A DNA stretch of 18,940 nucleotides from an uncultured Treponema sp. (GTDB lineage: Bacteria; Spirochaetota; Spirochaetia; Treponematales; Treponemataceae). Numbering within the stretch: the stretch's first letter is position 1; each line of letters begins with the position of its first letter. The stretch lies in contig CAMVBP010000011.1 of assembly GCA_947165795.1 (NCBI GenBank), positions 1 through 18,940 on the forward strand, given 5' to 3'. This document shows positions 1 to 8,085 of the stretch, one piece after another. The notes below the pieces were generated by a model. The model was not told the DNA's origin and did no database searches. It saw nothing but the letters and a program-made list of their open reading frames with translations. The translations under genes were made by a program, and so were the position numbers.

Positions 1-3000
1 AATATAAAGCTTGATGTTGATAATGCTCCGATTTTTACAATCCATTCATTCTGTCAGAAAACGCTGAGCGAATTTTATTTTACGGCAAAGCAGCCTTCGA
101 ATCTTGAATTAATAAACGAAAACAAAATTTCGGAATTTATTGACTGCTGGATTCGTGATGTTTTCAGTACTCAGGAGGATTTTAAAAATTTATTCTGCTC
201 TGCCGAAAAGCCTGCCTCGTTAATTGAAAGCATAAAAAAACATTTCGAAGCCGGCGTTGATAAATATTATTTGGATTTAAATGGAAATGAAATTCCTTCA
301 ATCATTTCTTTAAATACTGAACAGAATATTAAAAAAGAAAATCTGCTTGAAAAATTTTTTACTGCGCATTTACAGGAGCTTTACGTTGCGTGGCAAAAAC
401 AGAAATCAGAAAACAAGCAGCAGTCTTTTAACGACATGATCAGAAATGTCCGGGAAGCAGTTTGTGAACCAAATTCTCAATTAAGAAAAAAACTTAAGGA
501 AAAATATTCCTATGCGATTATTGATGAGTTTCAGGATACTAATCAAAAACAGTGGGATATTTTCAGTTCAATTTTTCTTGAAAAGAAGGATGAAAAAAAT
601 AAAGATCCGCATGTTCTGATTGTTGTAGGAGATCCAAAGCAGTCGATTTATGCTTTCCAGGGTGCCGACGTAAATGTTTACCAGAAGGCAATTAATCAGA
701 TAAAAGAAAACGGCGGAAAAGAATATTCATTAAAAACTAACAGACGCTCTTCCGTTCTTATGGTCGAAGCCTGCAATGAGCTTTTTAAGACAAAGGGCGC
801 TGTAAACTTTTTTGATCCTGCTTCAGAAATTTTATTTAATGCTTCGAACCCGTGGGGCAAAATTAAAAATGCTTTATATAACGGAAAAGAAATTGAACCG
901 CTTTTGATTGCAGGAAACAGAAGCCAATCCGATTCAAAAAATGAAGCTGCAGCAGGCGAAGTTACGGATGAAGTGTTTGCTAAAATTGCAGTAAACAAAA
1001 TTGTAGATTTATGTTCGTTTAATAATGATGGAAAAACAAAGCTTCAGGTTTGGGATAAGAATTTAAATGCTTACAGAAATTTACGTTTTAAGGATATTGC
1101 AATTCTTTCAAAGGTAAAAAGCGAATCTACCGCAATAGAAAAAGAATTAAAAAAATCTGGAATTCCTACTTCACGATATAAGGACCAGAATCTTTTTGCA
1201 GGAAAAGAATGTGCACATTGGGTTGCACTTTTAAACGCAATCGATGCACCGGACTTTACCGGCAGTAAACGAAAACTTTTGAGCGAAGTTTTATTCACTC
1301 AGTTTTTCAATATACCATTGAGTCAGGTTACAAACGAAGACTTTGATACTCCGCTTTGTGAACAGCGCCAGAAAATAATTATGTGGCAGCAGATTGCACA
1401 AAAGCGTCAGTGGGCAAAACTTCTGGAATCGATTTTTGAAGAATCAGAAATTGAAGGAAATCTTTCCAGCCTGAACAGATTGTCTTCGCTTTCAAAATAC
1501 CGCCAGATTGGAAATTACATTGTTGAATACCTTTATAAAAACGAATGCTCACTTGAAGAAGCTTCAAAGCATTTGCTTCGTCTTTCTAATAAAAATGAAG
1601 AATCGGAAGAAGAAGCTAACATTGTAGAAAAATCAACTGATTTAGACTGCGTTCAGATAATGACAATTCACGCTTCAAAAGGCCTTGAGTTTCCTGTTGT
1701 AATTTGTGTAGGCGGTTATAACGGCCGGAATAATATGGGACCGCATGTTTATGTTTATCATAATTCGTCGCGCCAGTCTGAACTGTCGTTTGTTGATTCA
1801 ATCGGAAAAAATCAAAAAAACTCGGAAGAAGATTTTGAATTCCAGAGAGTTTTCTATGTTGCTTACACTCGTGCTTCTTCGCTTATGCTTCTTCCATATT
1901 ACAAACCGAAAACAACAACAAAACCTGTAGATTTTATAAGAAATAATATTTTTGAATTAATGAATAATCCAGCAAATTCAAAATATTTTAAACAGATTGG
2001 AACTGCAAAAGATATTGAAAAATTAAAAACAGGTGAAGAACTTGAAGCAGAAGTAAAAGAAATTTTGAATCAGAATCTTGCAGAACAAAAAAATGATTCT
2101 CAAAACAGTGAAATTCAAAATTCAGAAATATTGCAGCAAAAGCAGCTGGAAGAAAATTTGCTGCTGGCAGAAAAGATTCCTTCGATGCTTTTGTACAGGC
2201 ATTCGTATTCCTCGTTGTCGCATAATATAAAAGACAATGATCTTACCGGCGACGCTTCTGAGCGGCTTGATGCAGAAGGCGAAACTTTAAAAACTGTTTC
2301 GCTTAGTGAATATGATAAATCAGAAAATCCTGTAAAAATGAATTACGACAAAAATGCTGAGCCGGATTTTTTTGCAGAAGATTATCCGAAAGGCGCAAAA
2401 CTTGGAACGGCTCTTCATGAAGTTCTGGAAAAAGCAGATTTTGTTTTTGCCGGAAAATTTAAGGATTATAAAGCTGCAGCAGAAAATTTTCAGATTGCAG
2501 ATCTAATCAATAAGTGTTTTGCAAATCAGTCGTTTATGCTCGATGAAAATGATTCAAAAAAATGGCGTGAACAGACAGCTTGCTTTTTATGGAATACGCT
2601 TAATGCAAAACTTCCGGAAATTACAGGAAGCTTGAAGTCAGAGAATTTATTCAGCCTTTCGGAACTTGGCCGGGACAGCCGGCTTTCAGAAGTTCAGTTT
2701 AATATGAATCCGGTCCCGGATAAAATCCTGCGGAATTACTGCATGGGATTTGTTGACTTGATTTTTAAACGCAGGGATGAAAATCAAAATGAAGTTTATT
2801 CAATTGTCGACTGGAAAAGTGATACATTCCTTCCTTCGGAATTTTCTGATGAAGATAAATTAAAAAATCACACGGATAATAAATATTCTATTCAAAGAGT
2901 TTTATATTCGTACTGCCTTATAAAATGGCTCAAGATTTTTTATAACGAAAGCGAAGAAGAAATTTTCAATAATCACTTTGGCGGAATTTATTATGTTTAC

Positions 3001-3114
3001 GTGCGCGGCTGTAAAAATGGAACTTCAAATGGAGTTTATGCGCGTACATGGAAAAATTATTTTGAGCTGGAAAACAGTTTTAAAAATATCTGCAGCAAAT
3101 TAATGGTGTTATAA
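1..3114 (+). CDS. recB: Exodeoxyribonuclease V beta subunit RecB (5' partial)
   Basis: ATP-dependent 3'-5' helicase and nuclease subunit of RecBCD, which processes double-strand DNA ends for recombination. The frame is open from base 1, and its first codons encode the conserved IFTIHSFCQ helicase segment (bases 31-57), so the real start lies upstream of the window and the ATG at 271 is internal. UvrD-type helicase motifs follow in order: DEFQDT (523-540), GDPKQSIYAFQGAD (about 628-669), TNRRS (736-750), MTIHASKGLEFP (about 1660-1695) and FYVAYTRAS (about 1852-1878). The C-terminal RecB nuclease domain shows GTALHE with its His at 2416, the GFVDL Asp at 2755, and VDWKSD with Asp 2809 and Lys 2815, followed by a QxxxY-type segment; the nuclease core looks intact. 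A Gln/Glu/Asn-rich linker (about 2020-2190) joins the two halves. recD follows after 3 nt. Confidence 0.95.
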   Translation, partial: NIKLDVDNAPIFTIHSFCQKTLSEFYFTAKQPSNLELINENKISEFIDCWIRDVFSTQEDFKNLFCSAEKPASLIESIKKHFEAGVDKYYLDLNGNEIPSIISLNTEQNIKKENLLEKFFTAHLQELYVAWQKQKSENKQQSFNDMIRNVREAVCEPNSQLRKKLKEKYSYAIIDEFQDTNQKQWDIFSSIFLEKKDEKNKDPHVLIVVGDPKQSIYAFQGADVNVYQKAINQIKENGGKEYSLKTNRRSSVLMVEACNELFKTKGAVNFFDPASEILFNASNPWGKIKNALYNGKEIEPLLIAGNRSQSDSKNEAAAGEVTDEVFAKIAVNKIVDLCSFNNDGKTKLQVWDKNLNAYRNLRFKDIAILSKVKSESTAIEKELKKSGIPTSRYKDQNLFAGKECAHWVALLNAIDAPDFTGSKRKLLSEVLFTQFFNIPLSQVTNEDFDTPLCEQRQKIIMWQQIAQKRQWAKLLESIFEESEIEGNLSSLNRLSSLSKYRQIGNYIVEYLYKNECSLEEASKHLLRLSNKNEESEEEANIVEKSTDLDCVQIMTIHASKGLEFPVVICVGGYNGRNNMGPHVYVYHNSSRQSELSFVDSIGKNQKNSEEDFEFQRVFYVAYTRASSLMLLPYYKPKTTTKPVDFIRNNIFELMNNPANSKYFKQIGTAKDIEKLKTGEELEAEVKEILNQNLAEQKNDSQNSEIQNSEILQQKQLEENLLLAEKIPSMLLYRHSYSSLSHNIKDNDLTGDASERLDAEGETLKTVSLSEYDKSENPVKMNYDKNAEPDFFAEDYPKGAKLGTALHEVLEKADFVFAGKFKDYKAAAENFQIADLINKCFANQSFMLDENDSKKWREQTACFLWNTLNAKLPEITGSLKSENLFSLSELGRDSRLSEVQFNMNPVPDKILRNYCMGFVDLIFKRRDENQNEVYSIVDWKSDTFLPSEFSDEDKLKNHTDNKYSIQRVLYSYCLIKWLKIFYNESEEEIFNNHFGGIYYVYVRGCKNGTSNGVYARTWKNYFELENSFKNICSKLMVL

Positions 3115-3117
3115 AAT

Positions 3118-5259
3118 ATGAACGAAACTTATGATTTTTATGAAGAATTAGATTCTCTGAACGGAATAAGCCGCACATGGGTTAAAGTGATTTCTGTTTT
3201 GCAGTCTCTTCAAAAGGATTTGTCAGAAAACATCCGTGATTTTTTTTACATGTATTTTTCTCTTTTGGACGACGGGAATATCTGCGTTAATCTTGATGAT
3301 GATTTTGAAAAGGAAGATTCACTTTATAAACGCTGGATGAATAAATGGGAAGGCCTTTTAAAATCTTCATTAAAATTTTCAGAAGAAGAAATTGAAAAAA
3401 AAGTTTCCGATGACTCTGAACGTTTTGCTCTGGAAATTAAAGCGGCGCTTGAAGAAATAAAAAACGGAAAGCTTAAAAATCTTATTCAGGAATACAAAAA
3501 TGGTGATTATACAAAGCCTTTTGTAATCGATGAAAACTGGATTTTTTCTTCAAAGTATCACAAGGCAAAAATTGTAATAGAAAACCGCATTAATAAAATT
3601 ATGAAAAAGTCGGGAGTTTCGGTTGCGGTTTCTGAACCGGAGAACTTAAGAAAATATTTTGCAGAAATTACACAGGTTAATGGTTCAAAACCGATTTTGC
3701 TGAAAGATGAACAGCTGAATGCAATTACGCGCGGACAGAATGAAAATCTTATTATTACCGGCGGTCCTGGAACCGGAAAGACAACTGTTGTATGTTATCT
3801 ATTGTGGGAGCTTTTAAAAAATCCTGAATATCAGAATCATAAGCTTTATCTTGCGGCACCAAGCGGAAAGGCAAGCGACCGTTTAAAAGAAAGTATCTGC
3901 CATACTCTTGAAAGTTTGAATCAAAAGGTTCGTGAAGAAAATATAAATGTTTACAAAAAACTGAATACAGTTCAGAGTTCAACAATTCATACGCTTTTGA
4001 ATTATAATCCGGGCGACAATAATTTTTCTTACAATGAAGAAAATCAGTTTGATGTTAATTCAATTTTTGTAATTGATGAAGCAAGTATGATTGATATAAT
4101 TTTGTTCAGCCGTTTACTTAATGCAATTCCGGAAGGTGCAAGGGTATTTATTCTTGGCGATAAAAATCAGCTTCCGTCTGTACAGGCCGGCGCTGTTCTT
4201 GGCGAACTTCTTGCAAATAAAACCGATTGTGTTGTTGAATTAAAGGAATCTAACCGCTTTAATGATGATTCTGCAATCGGCCGGTTAAAAGATGCATTGC
4301 AGTCAGATGAACCGCTTAACGAAGACCTTGCGAATTTTTGTAAGCTGGAAGACTGGATTGCAGAAAAAACTGACGGCGCACCGGAGAAAAAAATCAGCAG
4401 CAATGAAAAACTTTTTTCACCACCGCAGACTGATTCTCCGGAAGAAAAAAAAGTTTTTCCTGTTACAACATTTACTTTAAAGAAACAGGATTATCATTAC
4501 AAAAAAAATCAGATTCAAAAACTTATTGATTTATGGAGTCAGGAATTTTATGAAGAGCTTTCTTCAAGCGAAAGCATTGTTAATGGAATTCCTGTAAATT
4601 CCGATTTCAATAATTTAATTTCTTCGCTCGATGCTTTATGGGAAAAAACTCTGTGTGCAAGAATTCTTTGTGCCGAACGAAACGGAATCCGCGGTGTTGA
4701 AGAAATCAATAATCACATCATCGAAAAAATTGTAAAGAATAATCAGCTTACGATTCAGGGCGAAGAATATTTTAATGGCGAACTTGTAATGCTCACAAGA
4801 AATCAGTCAATGTTTAATTTATATAACGGCGACAGCGGAATTGTAGTCAGTTTAAAATCAGAAGATGAAAATTCTAAAAATGCTTCCGGCTTAAAATATT
4901 TAATGGTAAAAAAAGAAACAAAAGAGAGTAGTGCAGAAGAACATAAAAATGTAAAAAATACGCAGACAGGAATCATTCAGATAGGAAGCTATATTTTTTA
5001 TCCGCTGTATCTTTTGCCAAAAGAAACTCTTGAACCTTCTTATGCTATTACAATTCATAAGTCTCAGGGGTCAGGCTATAAATCAATTCTGGTTTTTATT
5101 CCGGAACAGGCCGGACATCCGCTTTTAAACAGACAGATTATTTATACGGCAATTACAAGAACAGAAGGTTCAACATTTATTTTTGCAGATTACGCTACTC
5201 TGGAAACTGCAAGAAAAACTGTAATTCAACGCGATACAAGGATTTTATTTAAAGCGTAA
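3118..5259 (+). CDS. recD: Exodeoxyribonuclease V alpha subunit RecD
   Basis: 5'-3' helicase subunit of RecBCD (SF1B). The protein has 713 residues: an N-terminal domain of about 190 residues, then Walker A GGPGTGKT (215-222), Walker B/motif II DEAS (320-323), motif III GDKNQLPSV (347-355), motif IV ESNRF (about 377-381), the C-terminal motif TIHKSQGSGY (645-654) and the final motif YTAITRT. All catalytic motifs are present. A charged, Lys/Glu/Pro-rich segment (about 410-450) lies between motif IV and the C-terminal helicase half. The start codon is 3 nt after the recB stop with no visible SD, so translation is probably coupled to recB. The stop is separated by one base from the stop of the convergent gene, leaving no room for a terminator immediately downstream. 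Confidence 0.95.
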   Translation: MNETYDFYEELDSLNGISRTWVKVISVLQSLQKDLSENIRDFFYMYFSLLDDGNICVNLDDDFEKEDSLYKRWMNKWEGLLKSSLKFSEEEIEKKVSDDSERFALEIKAALEEIKNGKLKNLIQEYKNGDYTKPFVIDENWIFSSKYHKAKIVIENRINKIMKKSGVSVAVSEPENLRKYFAEITQVNGSKPILLKDEQLNAITRGQNENLIITGGPGTGKTTVVCYLLWELLKNPEYQNHKLYLAAPSGKASDRLKESICHTLESLNQKVREENINVYKKLNTVQSSTIHTLLNYNPGDNNFSYNEENQFDVNSIFVIDEASMIDIILFSRLLNAIPEGARVFILGDKNQLPSVQAGAVLGELLANKTDCVVELKESNRFNDDSAIGRLKDALQSDEPLNEDLANFCKLEDWIAEKTDGAPEKKISSNEKLFSPPQTDSPEEKKVFPVTTFTLKKQDYHYKKNQIQKLIDLWSQEFYEELSSSESIVNGIPVNSDFNNLISSLDALWEKTLCARILCAERNGIRGVEEINNHIIEKIVKNNQLTIQGEEYFNGELVMLTRNQSMFNLYNGDSGIVVSLKSEDENSKNASGLKYLMVKKETKESSAEEHKNVKNTQTGIIQIGSYIFYPLYLLPKETLEPSYAITIHKSQGSGYKSILVFIPEQAGHPLLNRQIIYTAITRTEGSTFIFADYATLETARKTVIQRDTRILFKA

Positions 5260-5260
5260 T

Positions 5261-5515
5261 TTACCACCTGCCGTTAATGCAGAAAGCCGATTTGCGATTT
5301 GCCCTGAGCTGTACAAAACAGCCGCATTCACTGCAGGTCATTTCTCCAATCAGCTTGGAGCAGGTCTTGCATGCTTCCAGCCTTTTTTTGTAAACCTCAG
5401 GAGAAACCGTATCTTCTGTAAGCTGCTGATTTAAAGCCATTTCTTCCAGAAGCTCCGGAGTCATATCAAGAGAAGAAAGATGTTTTTTATTTTCGCATTC
5501 AGGGCAAAGTTTCAT
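5261..5515 (-). CDS. Small Cys-rich putative zinc-binding protein, DUF6171-like
   Basis: An 84-residue protein of unknown function with eight cysteines in paired motifs: C4xxC7, C49xxC52, C61xxC64xC66 and C79. This looks like one or two zinc-ribbon or knuckle sites. The C-terminal pattern CxxCGCFVxLRA...C...RW resembles my recollection of the DUF6171 family of small bacterial proteins; that match is from memory. The start is fixed because an in-frame TGA lies three codons upstream of the ATG. No SD is visible, and only about 25 nt separate the ATG from the T-tract of the terminator of the upstream arabinofuranosidase gene. Expression therefore probably depends on read-through or on a promoter overlapping that terminator. 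The gene is tail-to-tail with recD, one base apart. Confidence 0.75.
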   Translation of the reverse strand: MKLCPECENKKHLSSLDMTPELLEEMALNQQLTEDTVSPEVYKKRLEACKTCSKLIGEMTCSECGCFVQLRANRKSAFCINGRW

Positions 5516-5540
5516 ATTTGTTCAGCGGCAATTCGGCCGG

Positions 5541-5579
5541 TAAAAAATCAGCGGCGCTTCTTAAAAAAATAAGCGCCGC
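5541..5579 (-). terminator. Intrinsic terminator of the arabinofuranosidase gene
   Basis: A perfect 9-bp GC-rich stem (GCGGCGCTT at 5551-5559 with AAGCGCCGC at 5571-5579; 11-nt A-rich loop). On the minus strand it is followed by TGATTTTTT. It sits 31 nt past the GH51 stop codon and just before the DUF6171-like gene. It has no T-tract in the plus direction, so it should act on minus-strand transcripts only. Confidence 0.8.
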
Positions 5580-5609
5580 CGCAGAAGTAATTTACGAATT
5601 GCAGAAAAA

Positions 5610-7091
5610 CTATAGTTTCATTTCTACAGTTACAACACTCATTGCAGGAACTTTAATCTGCACTTCATTGCTGCCGCAAATCTTTACATTTATTTTTTCT
5701 TCCTTAATGATTTCCGGTTTAGAGAAAGTATTGCAGGCTGTCATTCTTTTTGAAGTAAGGATTGTTCCTTTTGCTTCTTTAATTTTTCCTTTATTATTTG
5801 CAAGATTTATGCTGATCTGTTTTTCACCTTTGAGCTCTGCATTTGTAAATGTTACGGTGTATACATTCTTTTTATGCGAAGCCGAAGCAGAAACTGCTGG
5901 AACTCTTGCATCTTCCGGACCAACCTGATTTGTTGCAACTGAACTTGCAAGAAGATCTGCATCCATATGATTTTTATACATATGGAAAACATACCAGGTT
6001 GGAGTTTTTACCATTTTGTTACCTTCTGTAAGAACAGGCGACTGAAGTACATTTACGGCCTGTGCAATATTTGCACATCTTACGCGGTCAGAATGATTAT
6101 TGAAAATATTCAATGTAAGGCCGGCAACAAGAGCATCGCGGATTGTACACTGCTGATAGAGGAAGCCCGGATTTGTATCAGGTTCAACAGCATGCCACAT
6201 TCCCCATTCATCAACGATAAGGGCAACACGTTTTTCGCTGTCATACTTACTCATAATTTCATCATGGCGGCGAACAAGAGTTTCCATAAAGCCTGCATTC
6301 TTTAATGCAAGGAACCATTCATTTTCACCAAAGTCTGTAGCAGTAGTTCGGTTATCCCAGTTTGGAACAACAGTATAATGATGAAGTGAAAGTCCATCCA
6401 TTAAGTTACTGCATTCACGCATTAAAACTTCCGTCCAGTTCCAGTCGCTTGAGTTAGCACCACATGCTATTTTGAATATTTTATTTTTGCCGTACTGGCG
6501 AACGTAAGTCTGATAATTTCTATAAAGGTTTGCGTAATGTTCAGGCTTCATGTTACCGCCGCAACCCCAGTTTTCGTTTCCAACTCCAAACATATCAAGC
6601 TTCCATGGCTTTTTATGTCCGTTTTCTTCGCGCAAGCGGCTCATCGGCGATTCGCCGTCAAAGGTAATATATTCAACCCATTCAGACATTTCCTGAACAG
6701 TTCCGCTTCCTACGTTTCCATTAATATATGGTTTGCAGCCTAAAACTTCGCAAAGACCTAAGAATTCATGTGTTCCAAAAGAATTGTCTTCTACAACTCC
6801 GCCCCAGTGAGTATTAATCATTTTCTTTCGGGTTTCATATGGACCAATTCCGTCCTTCCAGTGATATTCATCTGCAAAACAGCCGCCCGGCCATCTTAAA
6901 TTTGGAATATCAATTTCGCGGAAAGCTTCTACTACATCTTTTCTGTATCCGTTTATGTTTGGTATGTCAGAGTCTTTTCCAACCCAAAAGCCACCATATA
7001 TACAGCGTCCTAAATGTTCAGAAAAATGGCCATAAATATCTTTACTGATTTTGCTTAAATCCTTGTCGCAGGAAACTACAATTGAATCCAT
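5610..7091 (-). CDS. abfA: Intracellular alpha-L-arabinofuranosidase, family GH51
   Basis: Hydrolyses terminal alpha-L-arabinofuranosyl residues from arabinan or arabinoxylan oligosaccharides. It has 493 residues, typical of bacterial GH51 enzymes, and no signal peptide, so it is likely cytoplasmic and acts on imported oligosaccharides. The N-terminal (beta/alpha)8 barrel contains NLRWPGGCF (64-72), the acid/base Glu173 in [16 protein letters not shown] (235-239) and the nucleophile Glu295 in IVDEWGMW. The C-terminal ~110 residues form the beta-sandwich typical of the family. The ATG is supported by a GGAG five bases upstream. A LacI-type operator lies about 75 bp upstream in the gap shared with kdgA, pointing to sugar-responsive repression. 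A hairpin at 7105-7127 lies in its leader. The symbol abfA is by family; the exact substrate is not readable from sequence. Confidence 0.93.
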   Translation of the reverse strand: MDSIVVSCDKDLSKISKDIYGHFSEHLGRCIYGGFWVGKDSDIPNINGYRKDVVEAFREIDIPNLRWPGGCFADEYHWKDGIGPYETRKKMINTHWGGVVEDNSFGTHEFLGLCEVLGCKPYINGNVGSGTVQEMSEWVEYITFDGESPMSRLREENGHKKPWKLDMFGVGNENWGCGGNMKPEHYANLYRNYQTYVRQYGKNKIFKIACGANSSDWNWTEVLMRECSNLMDGLSLHHYTVVPNWDNRTTATDFGENEWFLALKNAGFMETLVRRHDEIMSKYDSEKRVALIVDEWGMWHAVEPDTNPGFLYQQCTIRDALVAGLTLNIFNNHSDRVRCANIAQAVNVLQSPVLTEGNKMVKTPTWYVFHMYKNHMDADLLASSVATNQVGPEDARVPAVSASASHKKNVYTVTFTNAELKGEKQISINLANNKGKIKEAKGTILTSKRMTACNTFSKPEIIKEEKINVKICGSNEVQIKVPAMSVVTVEMKL

Positions 7092-7150
7092 AAAAACTCC
7101 GTTTAAGACACCTTTTTAGCGGTGCTTTTTTGTGATAATATGTGATAAAA

Positions 7151-7181
7151 TAGTTAAACAATATAGTTAAACGTTTAACTA
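7151..7181. promoter_or_regulatory. LacI-family operator in the divergent abfA/kdgA gap
   Basis: TAGTTAAACGTTTAACTA at 7164-7181 is a perfect 18-bp palindrome with the central CG typical of LacI/GalR-family operators. An additional half site TAGTTAAAC lies at 7151-7159, 13 bp away in the same orientation. On the minus strand the half site overlaps a possible -35 (TTGTTT) with TATTAT downstream, which fits repression of the arabinofuranosidase gene. For kdgA a weak promoter candidate is TTGTGC (7216-7221), 17 bp, TATTTT (7239-7244). No LacI-type regulator gene lies in the window, so the regulator is encoded elsewhere. Confidence 0.75.
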
Positions 7182-7320
7182 AAGCCTTGGATTTAATATA
7201 GCATTGAAAAACTGATTGTGCAAGGAAAAAATATAAGATATTTTACTGATGACAAATTCCATAAAAGTGTATTAAAATATTTATTATTCTAGTATACTAG
7301 GTTGTAGGAGTATATAAATT

Positions 7321-7959
7321 ATGAACGAAATCTTGAAGCAGATTGGCCTTACGGGAATTGTTCCTGTTGTTGTTTTGAATAATGCTGCAGACGCTATGCC
7401 ACTTGCTGAAAGTCTTATAAAAGGCGGTCTTCCTTGTGCAGAAGTTACTTTCAGAACCGATGCCGCAGAAGAAAGTATACGTACAATTGCAAAGAATTTT
7501 CCGGATATGCTCGTTGGAGCAGGAACAGTTCTTTCTGTTGAACAGGTTAATCGTGCAGTAGGAGCGGGTGCAAAGTTTATAGTAAGCCCTGGACTTAATC
7601 CAAAGGTTGTTGAATACTGCATTAAAAAAGGCTATCCGGTTACACCGGGCATTATGACTCCAACCGAACTCGAAATGGCCCTTGGACTTGGTCTTGATGT
7701 AGTAAAATTCTTCCCGGCAGAAAATGCAGGCGGCCTGAAAATGATTAAGGCAATGAGCGCTCCATATACAATGATGAAGTTTATGCCGACCGGCGGAATT
7801 AATTCAACAAACGTTCGCGATTATCTTGCGTGCGATAAAATTTTAGCATGCGGCGGCAGCTGGATGGTAAAAGGCGATTTGATTAATTCCGGTAACTTTG
7901 CAGAAATCGAAAATCTGACCCGCGAGGCTGCAGCAATTGTAAAAGAGATTAGAGGATAG
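7321..7959 (+). CDS. kdgA: KDPG / 4-hydroxy-2-oxoglutarate aldolase
   Basis: Class I aldolase that cleaves 2-keto-3-deoxy-6-phosphogluconate to pyruvate and glyceraldehyde 3-phosphate, the last step of hexuronate/KDG catabolism and of the Entner-Doudoroff route. Its 212 residues match the family length. Visible features are EVTFRT (41-46; the Glu and Arg of the active site), GAGTV (66-70), the phosphate-binding SPGLNP segment (89-94), the Schiff-base Lys129 in DVVKFFPAE, and MPTGGIN near the C-terminus. A strong SD (AGGAG at 7306-7310) lies 10 nt before the ATG. The gene diverges from the arabinofuranosidase gene across the operator region and is followed 126 nt later by the kinase that makes its substrate, so the two act in series. 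Also named eda in enterobacteria. Confidence 0.95.
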   Translation: MNEILKQIGLTGIVPVVVLNNAADAMPLAESLIKGGLPCAEVTFRTDAAEESIRTIAKNFPDMLVGAGTVLSVEQVNRAVGAGAKFIVSPGLNPKVVEYCIKKGYPVTPGIMTPTELEMALGLGLDVVKFFPAENAGGLKMIKAMSAPYTMMKFMPTGGINSTNVRDYLACDKILACGGSWMVKGDLINSGNFAEIENLTREAAAIVKEIRG

Positions 7960-7963
7960 ATAA

Positions 7964-8061
7964 AGGTTCTAGGGTAGGAGGGGAAAGCCTTCCCCTCGCT
8001 CGCACTTCGTTGCTCGCTACCCCTTCTAGCGGGGAGTACCCCGCAACGCCCCCTAAAACCT
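7964..8061. repeat. GC-rich structured intergenic element between kdgA and kdgK
   Basis: A roughly 100-nt spacer, much richer in G+C than its surroundings, with nested inverted repeats. The outer arms AGGTTCTAGGG (7964-7974) and CCCTAAAACCT (8051-8061) pair at 10 of 11 positions. Inside are a perfect 8-bp hairpin GAGGGGAA/TTCCCCTC (7978-7985 and 7990-7997, loop AGCC) and a perfect 6-bp hairpin GCGGGG/CCCCGC (8029-8034 and 8039-8044, loop AGTA). Between them is a duplicated GCTCGC. No run of T follows, so it does not look like a simple terminator. It resembles a REP/BIME-like dispersed repeat; only one copy is in this window, so dispersal is unproven. Confidence 0.6.
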
Positions 8062-8085
8062 AATAAAAGAAATAGGAGATTAAAT

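Noticed and set aside
271..273. ATG at 271 as the start of recB
   Set aside because: The frame is open to base 1 and encodes the conserved RecB IFTIHSFCQ segment upstream of this codon, so the gene is 5'-truncated by the window, not short.
5518..5928. Hydrophobic plus-strand frame of 136 codons
   Set aside because: It lies antisense to the well-supported GH51 gene and across its terminator, with no SD or recognisable domain.
7105..7131. Riboswitch or attenuator in the abfA leader
   Set aside because: Only one short hairpin is present and it does not pair with the SD, so it is kept only as a possible plus-strand terminator.
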